From: an uncultured Pelagibacteraceae bacterium
GTDB lineage: Bacteria; Pseudomonadota; Alphaproteobacteria; Pelagibacterales; Pelagibacteraceae
Direction of reading: 5' to 3'
DNA length: 64,000 bases
NCBI GenBank assembly: GCA_902513955.1
Contig: CABXOW010000003.1
Span: forward strand, 1-64,000
A model generated the notes under the pieces. It saw nothing but the letters and a program-made list of their open reading frames with translations, was not told where the DNA came from and did not search any database. Shown piece by piece: positions 39,256 to 46,367 of the stretch. The translations under genes and the position numbers were made by a program. Within the stretch, counting starts at the first letter, position 1. Each line of letters begins with the position of its first letter.

Positions 39256-40200
39256 ATGACTAAATTAAAAGGTCTTTTATTAACAGAAGGAATGCACGGA
39301 ATGATAAGCCAAGTTGAAGGTTTAGCTAAAGCTTTAGATATAGATTTCACACACCATACGGTTGAACTAAATAATTTTTGGAAAGTGATTCCTCCTAAGT
39401 TGACACCTGTTTCACAAAATGTTTATAAAAAAATTGATCATGATGATTTTGATGTGATTATATCTTGTGGGCGTAAAAGCGTTATTCCATCAATTCATTT
39501 AAAAAAAATTTCAAATAAAAAAGTATTTAATATCCATATTCAAGACCCAAAAGTGGATTTAAATAATTTTGATTTTATTGTCGCTCCAGAACATGATGCA
39601 ATACAAGGTAATAATGTAATTAGTACCAAAGGAGCAATTCATTATCTTACAGAAAATGAGATTAATGAAAGTAAAGATTATTTAAATTCTTTTATTAAAA
39701 AAGACGAAAGAAAAATTTGGACTTTAATTTTAGGCGGTCCTACCAAATATTATGATTATTCAACAAAGAATATGAAACATATTTTTACGATGTTGTATAA
39801 GTTATTAAAAAAACATGATTTTCAATTGGTAGTAATCCCGTCCATGAGAACACCAATTAATACCATTCATTATGCTAAAGAATTTTTTGGCGATAATCAT
39901 ACAATTATAATGGATGTTGATAAAAAAGCATATTTATCAGCTCTAGCAATAGCTGAAAATATTATAGTTACATGCGACTCTAGTTCAATGATTTCGGAGG
40001 CAGCTTTGACTGGTAAACCAATTTATATAGCAAGTATTTTACCTAAGAAAAATGATAAAAGATTTCAAAGATTTAGAAATTTATTTAGAGAATTAAACAT
40101 AACCAGAAATTTAGGTGAGGAAGTAGAAAATTGGAACTATCAAAAGCTAGATGAAACGAATAAAGTAGCAAACATTATTAACCAAAAAATTAATTCTTAA
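39256..40200 (+). CDS. ELM1-family (DUF1022) protein
   Basis: A 314-residue protein of the mitochondrial fission ELM1/GRDP-like family found in Alphaproteobacteria and plants. It looks like a GT-B-type glycosyltransferase fold. Recognisable blocks are ISCGRKSVIPSIHLKK, NIHIQDPKVDLNNFDFIVAPEHD, LILGGPTKYYDY and TCDSSSMISEAALTGKPIYIASI. The biochemical role in bacteria is unknown. Its stop overlaps the ATG of the following oxygenase by one base, so the pair is translationally coupled. Confidence 0.8.
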   Translation: MTKLKGLLLTEGMHGMISQVEGLAKALDIDFTHHTVELNNFWKVIPPKLTPVSQNVYKKIDHDDFDVIISCGRKSVIPSIHLKKISNKKVFNIHIQDPKVDLNNFDFIVAPEHDAIQGNNVISTKGAIHYLTENEINESKDYLNSFIKKDERKIWTLILGGPTKYYDYSTKNMKHIFTMLYKLLKKHDFQLVVIPSMRTPINTIHYAKEFFGDNHTIIMDVDKKAYLSALAIAENIIVTCDSSSMISEAALTGKPIYIASILPKKNDKRFQRFRNLFRELNITRNLGEEVENWNYQKLDETNKVANIINQKINS

Positions 40201-40862
40201 TGTCATTTTTAAATTCAATTCAAAATCAATCCAAAAAACATGAATTTCCTTTTGATCATTGGGAATATCATGATGCACTTACAGATGGAGCAATAGAGGA
40301 GATAGTTAAAGCTGACATTCCAGATGTTAGTAAGCATAATCTTAATTATGATGGCACCAGAGCAATTGATGGTGGTGCGGCTGAATTTAGAGAAGGGATA
40401 GCATCTGGTGGTGAAGCAATTAAATTTAGATGTTTTGTAACAAAAGAAAATGAAAAACAATTTCCAAATTTAGTAAAATTTATTAATGAACTGCAATCTA
40501 AAGCAGTACATCAAACTATCTCAAAAATGATTAATAAAGATTTATCAAATTCATATGTTCGAGTTGAAGTTATTTGTGATCGAGAAGGTTTTTGGTTAAA
40601 GCCTCATTGTGATATTAAAGAAAAACTAATGTCAGGCTTAATATTTGTTAATAATGCCAATGAATCTGAAGATTTAGGTACGGATTTCTATAATGATAAA
40701 TTGGAAAAAGTAAAAACAGTTCCTTATAAAAATAACTATGGATACATGTTTACTAGTGGACCTAATACTTGGCATGGTATGGAAAAGAAGACAATAGTTA
40801 AAGAAAGACGATGCATACAGGTAAATTACGTTACTTTTGAAACAGATTGGAAAGTTCTGTAA
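40200..40862 (+). CDS. 2-oxoglutarate/Fe(II) oxygenase-like protein
   Basis: A 220-residue protein with a double-stranded beta-helix oxygenase pattern: HxD in WLKPHCDIKEKLMSG, the distal histidine in NTWHGMEKK and the 2-oxoglutarate-binding arginine in KERRCIQVNYV. It is a clear paralogue of the oxygenase at 47469-48146 (shared PHxDIKEK and TWHG blocks). It is coupled to the ELM1-family gene by a TAATG overlap. The substrate is unknown, and the partner hints at a glycan or nucleotide-sugar context. Confidence 0.75.
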   Translation: MSFLNSIQNQSKKHEFPFDHWEYHDALTDGAIEEIVKADIPDVSKHNLNYDGTRAIDGGAAEFREGIASGGEAIKFRCFVTKENEKQFPNLVKFINELQSKAVHQTISKMINKDLSNSYVRVEVICDREGFWLKPHCDIKEKLMSGLIFVNNANESEDLGTDFYNDKLEKVKTVPYKNNYGYMFTSGPNTWHGMEKKTIVKERRCIQVNYVTFETDWKVL

Positions 40863-40867
40863 TTAAA

Positions 40868-41395
40868 TTAAAGCTCTTTATTAGCAGTTAAAATTTTATT
40901 AATTTTAATTAATATTCTCCACCCATCTAAATTAACAATTTTTTTTTCATATTTCTTTTTTACCAAATCAAATGAAGAATTAAATCTAGGTAGTTCAACA
41001 ATTTCACAGCTATTGTTTTCGGCAATATCAACAGCTTTATTGGTAAGCAGCAGATAAACTTGTTTTTCTAAAACAGGACTTGAAGAGATTAAATTTTCTA
41101 CAACTAAACATTTAGAAAATTCTTTTTTAGCATTTTTAGAAAGGCCTTTATTTATAATGTCTTGCATTGAATAAATTAGCAAACCAACGTTGTATAAGGA
41201 ATTATTTTTTGCAACCAAGATACCGTTCGACTCTTGTTTTAGAACTAATCTAATATAACTTTTTAATCTATCTAATCCCCAAGATGGAAATTCTTCAGCT
41301 AATAAAGGCAAAATACCTATTAAGTTTAAATCACTATCTTGAAATCTTAAAATATTGAGGCCAGGCAGGTTGTTAATATTATTTGTACTAAGCAT
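40868..41395 (-). CDS. Uncharacterised protein, possibly GNAT-like
   Basis: A 175-residue protein without a family I recognise. Alternating strands and helices such as NSLYNVGLLIYSMQD, KCLVVENLISS and EKQVYLLLTNKAVDIAENNSCEIVELPRF resemble the layout of GNAT acetyltransferases (strand 4, V-like loop, helix), but no clear acetyl-CoA P-loop is seen. It is divergent from the fnr gene with an FNR box between them, so it may be oxygen-regulated. Treat the fold as a guess. Confidence 0.6.
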   Translation of the reverse strand: MLSTNNINNLPGLNILRFQDSDLNLIGILPLLAEEFPSWGLDRLKSYIRLVLKQESNGILVAKNNSLYNVGLLIYSMQDIINKGLSKNAKKEFSKCLVVENLISSSPVLEKQVYLLLTNKAVDIAENNSCEIVELPRFNSSFDLVKKKYEKKIVNLDGWRILIKINKILTANKEL

Positions 41396-41428
41396 ATCTT
41401 GTATCTATCTTAAATTAAGAGGAAATGT

Positions 41429-41442
41429 TTGATCTAAATCAA
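41429..41442. promoter_or_regulatory. FNR box between fnr and the divergent gene
   Basis: TTGATCTAAATCAA is a perfect TTGAT-N4-ATCAA palindrome. Its centre is 39.5 bases before the fnr ATG at 41475. A TATATT at 41464-41469 is correctly placed for a -10 element, so FNR probably activates its own gene from a start at about the ATG. It could also control the minus-strand gene starting at 41395. Confidence 0.85.
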
Positions 41443-41474
41443 AAACAATTTATACTTTGATTATATATTTTGGT

Positions 41475-42191
41475 ATGCAGTCAGCACAATTAAATAAAGA
41501 ATTTAACAAAAAGAGTAGATGCTCAGAGTGCAATATTAGACCATACTCATTTTGTAGATGTTTACAGGAAGAAAATCTTAAAGAATTTTCAAATATTTCA
41601 TCAGATAAAAAATTTCAAGATAAAGCAAACATTTTTTTACAACAAGATGATGCTAAAAATATTTACAATATTACTGAAGGAAATGTCAAAATTTATCAAT
41701 TAATTGATGATGGTCGTATTCAGATAATTGGTTTTCTCTACCCCGGAGATTTTTTTGGCTCTTATAAAAATGGTAAATATAATTATTGTGCAGAAGCTAT
41801 TGGTGATGTGCGCGTATGTGTTTTTGAACAGAAAAAACTAGATGAATACATTGATAAAAATATGGTTCTTGCAAAAGAACTTTTAAACCAAACATCTCAC
41901 GAATTAACACTGGCTCAAGATAGAATGGGTGTTTTAGGAAAATTAGATGCAACCGAACGACTTGCTAAATTTTTGATGAATATATCAGAACAAAGAAAAA
42001 GAATTGGCTGGCAAAATAATCCGATAAGTTTACCAATGATCAGACAAGATATAGCTGATTATCTAGGTTTAACGATTGAAACAGTAAGTAGAGAAGTATC
42101 TAAATTAAAAACTTCAAATATAGTTAAAGTCTTATCTTCTAAGCAAATCTATATTAATGATTTTAATAAATTATCTAATCTTTCAAAATAA
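41475..42191 (+). CDS. fnr: FNR-type oxygen-sensing regulator
   Basis: A 238-residue CRP/FNR-family regulator starting MQSAQLNKEF. The N-terminal cysteines 16, 19, 27 and 29 (CSEC...CRC) and Cys105 (NYCAEA) can supply 4Fe-4S ligands for O2 sensing. The cyclic-nucleotide-like domain includes GRIQIIGFLYPGDFFGSY. The HTH is RQDIADYLGLTIETVSREVSKL, and the E-x2-S-R contacts recognise TTGAT. A TTG 18 bases upstream is also in frame, but the ATG is preferred. At least seven FNR boxes lie in the next 3 kb, so this gene probably controls the whole cluster to nirK. Confidence 0.93.
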   Translation: MQSAQLNKEFNKKSRCSECNIRPYSFCRCLQEENLKEFSNISSDKKFQDKANIFLQQDDAKNIYNITEGNVKIYQLIDDGRIQIIGFLYPGDFFGSYKNGKYNYCAEAIGDVRVCVFEQKKLDEYIDKNMVLAKELLNQTSHELTLAQDRMGVLGKLDATERLAKFLMNISEQRKRIGWQNNPISLPMIRQDIADYLGLTIETVSREVSKLKTSNIVKVLSSKQIYINDFNKLSNLSK

Positions 42192-42231
42192 ATTAAATAG
42201 CCTCAGTATTTAACTGAGACTATTCATAATA

Positions 42232-42675
42232 TTATTGTCTGCTAGTAATTGGTATTTCCTTAACATATTTTGGCAAAGGTTTTTCTTCTCTCAACTTAAT
42301 TGACAACAAACCTTTTTCCATAATTGCTTCTTTGACTTTTACATCTTTACCAATAATAAAGCTGGCGCAGATATTTTCTTTTTCAACACCTTTATATAGA
42401 TATTCTTTATCATCTTTTTCAATTTTATTATTTGAAGTAGATTTTACTGTAAGAACATTATCTTCAACACTGACTTTGACATTTTTTTTATCAATACCAG
42501 GTAATGCAACCTCAATGTTGTAATCTTGTTTTCCTATCCTTGTAATATTGTATCCACCTCTGTTGGTTTCAAAAGCATCCAACTCTCTATGATGAATATC
42601 CTCAAAATGTTTAAACATATCATCAAAACCAACTGAAAAAGGTTTTAACGAGTCTATAATTGATAGTGATTTCAT
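42232..42675 (-). CDS. Small heat-shock protein, Hsp20 family
   Basis: A 147-residue alpha-crystallin-domain chaperone. The N-terminal SLKPFSVGFDDMFKHFEDI is the IbpA-like start. The core includes YNITRIGKQDYNIEVALPGIDKKNVKVSVEDNVLTVKS, and the GLLSIKL motif replaces the usual GVLTV-like I-x-I strand. A good ribosome-binding site (GGAGAA) precedes the ATG. Two FNR boxes lie 50-90 bases upstream, shared with the divergent 56-residue gene, so expression at low oxygen is likely. Confidence 0.93.
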   Translation of the reverse strand: MKSLSIIDSLKPFSVGFDDMFKHFEDIHHRELDAFETNRGGYNITRIGKQDYNIEVALPGIDKKNVKVSVEDNVLTVKSTSNNKIEKDDKEYLYKGVEKENICASFIIGKDVKVKEAIMEKGLLSIKLREEKPLPKYVKEIPITSRQ

Positions 42676-42723
42676 ATTTCTCCTTTCTATTAAATTAAAC
42701 TAACAAAACGTGAAAAAAAAAAT

Positions 42724-42737
42724 TTGGTTTAAATCAA
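42724..42737. promoter_or_regulatory. FNR-like box upstream of hsp20
   Basis: TTGGTTTAAATCAA matches the FNR palindrome at 9 of 10 positions. Its centre is 55.5 bases from the hsp20 ATG at 42675, so it can serve the minus-strand gene. Confidence 0.65.
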
Positions 42738-42749
42738 AATTATGAATTA

Positions 42750-42763
42750 TTGATTTTGATCAA
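42750..42763. promoter_or_regulatory. FNR box upstream of the 56-residue membrane-protein gene
   Basis: TTGATTTTGATCAA is a perfect FNR palindrome. A TATCAT at 42784-42789 lies 30 bases from its centre, as expected for a class II promoter. The predicted transcription start is about 42798, leaving a 38-base leader with a strong ribosome-binding site. Confidence 0.85.
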
Positions 42764-42835
42764 AACTGATATTTTTTGATGCATATCATTGCAAAAATTA
42801 ATCATAAAAATATATTAGTGATGAAAGGAGTAATA

Positions 42836-43006
42836 ATGAACTACATGTTAACTAACAGGCCTTATCATGGTAAGGCTAATATTGCGATTGCAATGATATT
42901 CATTGCATTTGCGGTTATGTTGATTACTGTTTATATGCCAGAATTTACTTCTAATCTTAAGGCAGGAGTAGGTGGTACTGGTTTAGATTACAATCAAATA
43001 CCATAA
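42836..43006 (+). CDS. Small FNR-controlled membrane protein, 56 residues
   Basis: A 56-residue protein starting at the ATG at 42836, which is five bases after AAAGGAG (42824-42830). Longer frames start upstream, but they lack a ribosome-binding site. One membrane helix (about residues 15-34: NIAIAMIFIAFAVMLITVY) precedes a short polar tail with GAGVGGTGLDYNQIP-like residues. No family is recognised. Its promoter has a perfect FNR box, so it is probably made under low oxygen, perhaps as a small oxidase or transport accessory subunit. That role is speculation. Confidence 0.75.
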   Translation: MNYMLTNRPYHGKANIAIAMIFIAFAVMLITVYMPEFTSNLKAGVGGTGLDYNQIP

Positions 43007-43042
43007 TATGAAAAATAGATGGGTCCGGACCCCAGTTTGAAA

Positions 43043-43056
43043 TTGATTTAAATCAA
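43043..43056. promoter_or_regulatory. FNR box 40.5 bases before a 32-residue gene
   Basis: TTGATTTAAATCAA is a perfect FNR palindrome. TATTTT at 43078-43083 sits at the expected -10 place. The predicted start coincides with the ATG at 43090. Confidence 0.85.
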
Positions 43057-43089
43057 TAACAAATTTTAAGAAAAAAATATTTTTTAATT

Positions 43090-43188
43090 ATGAAAATTCA
43101 CAATCTTGTAAAAACTTTGATACTAGCAATAGCCATAAGTTCTTTAATTACATTTGCTACTGTTCTGATTTCACCATATCTTTTCTAG
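43090..43188 (+). CDS. Small membrane peptide, 32 residues
   Basis: A 32-residue peptide, MKIHNLVKTLILAIAISS at its start, almost entirely one membrane helix ending ISPYLF. It has no ribosome-binding site, and its ATG falls where an FNR-dependent transcript is predicted to begin. The perfect FNR box and the hydrophobic composition support a real gene. No homologue is recognised. It ends 141 bases before the next FNR-controlled gene. Confidence 0.6.
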   Translation: MKIHNLVKTLILAIAISSLITFATVLISPYLF

Positions 43189-43282
43189 AATAGGCCTCAT
43201 CATTAATGAGATAATATTAATCAGTTTAGGGTAAAAAAATGATGAGACCTACTTATTTATAACAAAATAAATCTTAATATTT

Positions 43283-43296
43283 TTGATTCATATCAA
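43283..43296. promoter_or_regulatory. FNR box 40.5 bases before an oxygenase gene
   Basis: TTGATTCATATCAA is a perfect FNR palindrome, centred 40.5 bases upstream of the ATG at 43330. The -10 region is poor (TAAAAA at 43318-43323). Confidence 0.8.
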
Positions 43297-43329
43297 TTTT
43301 TTCTTTTTAAATTTCTTTAAAAAAAAATC

Positions 43330-43971
43330 ATGTCAATTAAAGATCTAGTTTATAAAGTTCCAGGTTTATCATTTGATGTTAATAGACTGGTTGATACTTA
43401 TAGAGAAATCAAAAGAAAAAAAGAATTTGATCAAGGTGATGGGTCAGTGTCACATATAGATAGTATTTCTCTTAATAAAATTCCAGGTAATGATGACAGT
43501 ACATCGGGAAAATATTCATGGGGACTTTACTGGACAAAACCAGATAGTTCAGGCCAAGAAGTTGCTAGAGCTGATTATATTGAAGAAAACAATTTTACTG
43601 AGTTTTTACCAGAGTTTGAAAACACATATTTTAAATTTGTTTACGATATATTATCTAGAAGATTCGCTTTGGGAAGAACTCGAATCCTAAAAAAAGGACC
43701 TAGATCAACATTAAGTTGGCATAAAGATCCAGAACCAAGGTTGCATATACCAATTATTACTAATCCAGGGTGTAGATTTGTAATTGAAGACAGATCTTTT
43801 CATCTACCTGCAGACGGTGGAGTATGGATAGTCAATGCAAAAAAATACCATAATTTTTTTAATGGCGGAGAAGAAGATAGAATACATTTAGTGGCGACAC
43901 TTCCACATAGCAAATTATTTACTAAAAGAAAATACACTTATAATCAATTATGGGATCAATGGGCGAGCTAG
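43330..43971 (+). CDS. Aspartyl/asparaginyl beta-hydroxylase-like oxygenase
   Basis: A 213-residue cupin-fold protein resembling the aspartyl/asparaginyl beta-hydroxylase family (2-oxoglutarate/Fe(II) enzymes). Iron ligands fit SWHKDPEPRLHIPI (HxD) and NAKKYHNFFNGG (distal His), followed by the arginine in EEDRIHLVATLPH. It has its own perfect FNR box and no ribosome-binding site. An oxygen-consuming enzyme induced at low O2 is notable. The substrate is unknown. A 42-residue gene overlaps its end by 13 bases. Confidence 0.75.
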   Translation: MSIKDLVYKVPGLSFDVNRLVDTYREIKRKKEFDQGDGSVSHIDSISLNKIPGNDDSTSGKYSWGLYWTKPDSSGQEVARADYIEENNFTEFLPEFENTYFKFVYDILSRRFALGRTRILKKGPRSTLSWHKDPEPRLHIPIITNPGCRFVIEDRSFHLPADGGVWIVNAKKYHNFFNGGEEDRIHLVATLPHSKLFTKRKYTYNQLWDQWAS

Positions 43972-44087
43972 ATCTAAATTTTTTAGCAAGTTTTCTAGCA
44001 TGGTTAATTATAGCTAATTTTTTATTTATAATTTTTGCAAGTGGGTTAGGTTGGTTGTTTTATTCAGGTGGAAATCCTACGCAATAA
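43959..44087 (+). CDS. Small membrane protein, 42 residues
   Basis: A 42-residue open frame starting MGELDLNFLASFLAWLII and ending YSGGNPTQ. It overlaps the oxygenase gene by 13 bases in another frame. One membrane helix covers about residues 8-35. Overlap and direction suggest translational coupling with the oxygenase. No family is recognised, though the size and C-terminal glycine motif recall small accessory subunits. Confidence 0.55.
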   Translation: MGELDLNFLASFLAWLIIANFLFIIFASGLGWLFYSGGNPTQ

Positions 44088-44127
44088 ATTTAATTCTGTG
44101 TAAAAAAAGTCGATAGTCAATTTTACT

Positions 44128-44265
44128 TTAAAACTTTTTCATTATGCTTAGGTATGAGTTTTCTTCATATTGACCATGATAATTTGGATGATTTGTAGTC
44201 ATGTAAAGAAAAAAACACGGCAAAAATAATACTAAAAAAATAAAAATTAATGAAATACGCTTCAT
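44128..44265 (-). CDS. Small membrane protein, 45 residues
   Basis: A minus-strand 45-residue frame, MKRISLIFIFLVLFLPCFF at its start, with one hydrophobic segment and a polar tail (TTNHPNYHGQYEENSYL). A cysteine at residue 17 follows the hydrophobic stretch, but the lipobox is poor. An imperfect FNR box lies about 50 bases upstream. The evidence is composition and context only. Confidence 0.45.
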   Translation of the reverse strand: MKRISLIFIFLVLFLPCFFLYMTTNHPNYHGQYEENSYLSIMKKF

Positions 44266-44308
44266 GATTATCATGAGCTATAAATAGATTTTTAGTTTAT
44301 TAAGTTTA

Positions 44309-44322
44309 TTGATCTAGAACAA
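44309..44322. promoter_or_regulatory. Imperfect FNR box
   Basis: TTGATCTAGAACAA matches the FNR palindrome at 9 of 10 positions. Its centre is 50.5 bases from the minus-strand 45-residue gene, which it may control. Confidence 0.45.
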
Positions 44323-44334
44323 AAATATTTAAAA

Positions 44335-44348
44335 TTGATTTAAATCAA
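44335..44348. promoter_or_regulatory. FNR box 40.5 bases before the 56-residue gene at 44382
   Basis: TTGATTTAAATCAA is a perfect FNR palindrome, identical to the box at 43043. TATTTA at 44370-44375 is in the -10 place, so the predicted start is at the ATG. Confidence 0.85.
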
Positions 44349-44381
44349 ATACTAATTTTTTTTTTATTGTATTTATTCAGA

Positions 44382-44552
44382 ATGTCATTACCGATGTTTT
44401 TTGCAATCACCTATCTACCTTTTGTGGTCTTTAGTGCTTTCACTTGTACTTTTGAAGGTAAAGCAGCAAAGTTATTTAAAATTTTATCTTTAATTTTTGC
44501 AACAATGTCTTTATTTATTTATATACTTTTTATTAAGAATTTAATTAATTGA
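44382..44552 (+). CDS. Small membrane protein, 56 residues
   Basis: A 56-residue protein starting MSLPMFFAITYLPFVVFSAF, with two hydrophobic segments (about residues 4-23 and 31-53) joined by a short polar loop (TCTFEGKAAK). The frame can be extended 15 bases upstream, but the ATG at 44382 matches the promoter geometry. It has no ribosome-binding site. Its own FNR box argues for low-oxygen expression. Its last bases overlap an FNR-like box for nirK. The function is unknown. Confidence 0.65.
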   Translation: MSLPMFFAITYLPFVVFSAFTCTFEGKAAKLFKILSLIFATMSLFIYILFIKNLIN

Positions 44553-44562
44553 CACAAATCAA
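44549..44562. promoter_or_regulatory. FNR-like box, distal, upstream of nirK
   Basis: TTGACACAAATCAA matches the palindrome at 9 of 10 positions and lies 26 bases upstream of the perfect nirK box (centre to centre). Tandem binding or fine tuning is possible. Confidence 0.55.
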
Positions 44563-44574
44563 ATTATAAAAACT

Positions 44575-44588
44575 TTGATCAAGATCAA
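44575..44588. promoter_or_regulatory. FNR box 41.5 bases before nirK
   Basis: TTGATCAAGATCAA is a perfect palindrome centred 41.5 bases before the nirK ATG. The best -10-like hexamer is TATTAA at 44607-44612, slightly upstream of ideal. Confidence 0.85.
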
Positions 44589-44622
44589 ATAAAATTTTGA
44601 ATCAAGTATTAACGTAGTTTTT

Positions 44623-45708
44623 ATGAATACAAAAAATTATATATCTATTTTCATCTCGTTATTATTAATTTCAATTACATTACAGGCAAAAAGTGGTGAA
44701 GCAGACAAGCTTCCTGTAGTTATCCAGGAACTAGTGCCGGCACCATTAGTTCCAGTTCACAACATAGTTGCTAAAGGGGGACCTAAAGTAATTAAAGTGA
44801 GAATGAATATTACAGAAAAAGTCATCACTATTGATAAACAAGGAACAAAGTTCAGAGTTTTTGCTTTTAATGATAGTGTTCCAGGACCACTTATCGTTGC
44901 TCATGTTGGTGATTATATTGAGCTAACATTAGTCAATCCTAAAAAAAATAACTTTGAACACAATTTAGATTTTCATGCAGCAACAGGTGCTTTAGGTGGA
45001 GGAGGTCTTACACATATTTTACCAGGTGAAGCAGTAATACTAAGATGGAAAGCAATTAAACCAGGAGTATTTGTTTATCACTGTGCTCCAGGTGGTGCGA
45101 TGGTGCCATGGCATGTTGTTAAAGGAATGAACGGTGCTGTTATGGTTTTACCAAGAGATGGATTGAAAGACAGGGAAGGAAATCCAATCACATATGACAA
45201 AGCATTTTACATTGGTGAGCAGGATTTTTATCTTCCAAAAGATGCTAATGGAAATTTCAAAGAATATATTCACCCAGGTGATGGTTTTAGTGATGTTTTA
45301 GAAGTGATGAAAACATTAACACCTACCCATGTTGTATTTAATGGATCCGAAGGTGCTTTAGAGGGAGATAATGCTTTGACTGCAAAAGTGGGTGAAACAG
45401 TAATGTTTATTCATGCGCAAGCAAATAGAGATACACGACCTCACTTAATTGGTGGACATGGTGATTATGTGTGGCCAAACGGATCGTTTAATGATCCACC
45501 AAGAACAAATCTAGAGACTTGGTTTGTACCAGGTGGTGCGGCTGGAGCAATGATTTATAAATTTAGACAACCAGGAACTTATGTTTATCTGAATCACAAT
45601 CTTATTGAAGCGTTCATCTTGGGTGCAAAAGCTGAAGTGAAAGTAACAGGTAAATGGAACAATGATTTAATGGAACAATTAATGGAGCCTACAAGAATTG
45701 TAGATTAA
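44623..45708 (+). CDS. nirK: Copper-containing nitrite reductase
   Basis: A 361-residue two-domain cupredoxin with a signal peptide (about residues 1-23), reducing nitrite to nitric oxide in the periplasm. All copper ligands are visible: the first His pair and Asp in [11 protein letters not shown]; type-2 His and type-1 Cys in [21 protein letters not shown] with the later His and Met; the catalytic His in [13 protein letters not shown]; and the last type-2 His in [12 protein letters not shown]. It begins an apparent operon with a coiled-coil gene, a pseudoazurin-like gene, nrdB and an oxygenase. No nitric oxide reductase is in the window. Confidence 0.95.
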   Translation: MNTKNYISIFISLLLISITLQAKSGEADKLPVVIQELVPAPLVPVHNIVAKGGPKVIKVRMNITEKVITIDKQGTKFRVFAFNDSVPGPLIVAHVGDYIELTLVNPKKNNFEHNLDFHAATGALGGGGLTHILPGEAVILRWKAIKPGVFVYHCAPGGAMVPWHVVKGMNGAVMVLPRDGLKDREGNPITYDKAFYIGEQDFYLPKDANGNFKEYIHPGDGFSDVLEVMKTLTPTHVVFNGSEGALEGDNALTAKVGETVMFIHAQANRDTRPHLIGGHGDYVWPNGSFNDPPRTNLETWFVPGGAAGAMIYKFRQPGTYVYLNHNLIEAFILGAKAEVKVTGKWNNDLMEQLMEPTRIVD

Positions 45709-45712
45709 CAAT

Positions 45713-45946
45713 ATGTATGTATACGATAAATGTTTAAATGAAAATACAACATTAGAAAAAATATCAAAATTACAAAATGAAAACAAATATCTTAAAGATG
45801 AAATGGACGAAGAATCACAAAAATTTATTCAAACTATAAGTGTTCTAAAAAGAGAGATTGAGTTTTATAAAAACAACACTGATATTTTAAATAGAGAAAT
45901 TAAAAATCTAAAAAAAACACAAAGGAGAAAACTATTTACGTCATGA
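45713..45946 (+). CDS. Small coiled-coil protein, 77 residues
   Basis: A 77-residue charged protein made largely of one coiled coil (about residues 12-72, heptads in ISKLQNENKYLKDEMDEE and VLKREIEFYKNN). It has no signal peptide or membrane segment. It lies 4 bases after nirK and overlaps the next ATG (TCATGA), so it is inside the nirK operon. No family is recognised. A scaffold or regulatory partner role is possible but unproven. Confidence 0.65.
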   Translation: MYVYDKCLNENTTLEKISKLQNENKYLKDEMDEESQKFIQTISVLKREIEFYKNNTDILNREIKNLKKTQRRKLFTS

Positions 45947-46365
45947 AAAAATATATATTAATACTTTTTTTATTATTTTCTAATTATGCAATGAGTGAAG
46001 ATATAAATATAAAAATGTTAAATAAGCTAGATAAAGAAAGAATGGTTTATTCTGAAAAGATTATCAATATTAATGTTGGTGACAAAGTTTTTTGGGAATC
46101 AACAGACAAAGGACATAATGTCGAATTCATTAAAGGTGGAGTGCCCGAAGGAGTGGAGAAATTTAAATCTAAATTAAATGAAGATGTAAGTTATGAATTT
46201 ACTATTCCAGGAATTTATGCTTATTGGTGTACACCTCATAAGAGTTTAGGAATGATAGGTTTTGTTGTCGTTGGTGATGATAAATCTAATTTAGATATGA
46301 TTAAAGAAATAAGATTTTTTGGACAGTCTAAAAAATTAGCCCAAGCATTAATTGATCAAATATAA
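45943..46365 (+). CDS. Pseudoazurin-like blue copper protein
   Basis: A 140-residue cupredoxin with a signal peptide (MKKYILILFLLFSNYAMS). The type-1 copper ligands are His in KGHNVEFIKGG and Cys, His and Met in YWCTPHKSLGMIGF (C-x2-H-x4-M). Pseudoazurins donate electrons to copper nitrite reductases, and the gene lies in the nirK operon, so that role is likely. The C-terminal helix (MIKEIRFFGQSKKLAQALIDQI) is also typical of pseudoazurin. Confidence 0.92.
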   Translation: MKKYILILFLLFSNYAMSEDINIKMLNKLDKERMVYSEKIININVGDKVFWESTDKGHNVEFIKGGVPEGVEKFKSKLNEDVSYEFTIPGIYAYWCTPHKSLGMIGFVVVGDDKSNLDMIKEIRFFGQSKKLAQALIDQI

Positions 46366-46367
46366 AA

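Noticed and set aside
43021-43032. GC-rich perfect palindrome GGGTCCGGACCC just after the 56-residue gene
   Set aside because: It has no loop and no T-run, so it is a poor terminator. No other intergenic copy was noticed, so it was left as a curiosity without an assigned function.
46340-46367. TTGATCAAAT just before nrdB as a possible FNR box
   Set aside because: It is only half of the palindrome with wrong spacing, so it does not support a separate FNR promoter for nrdB.
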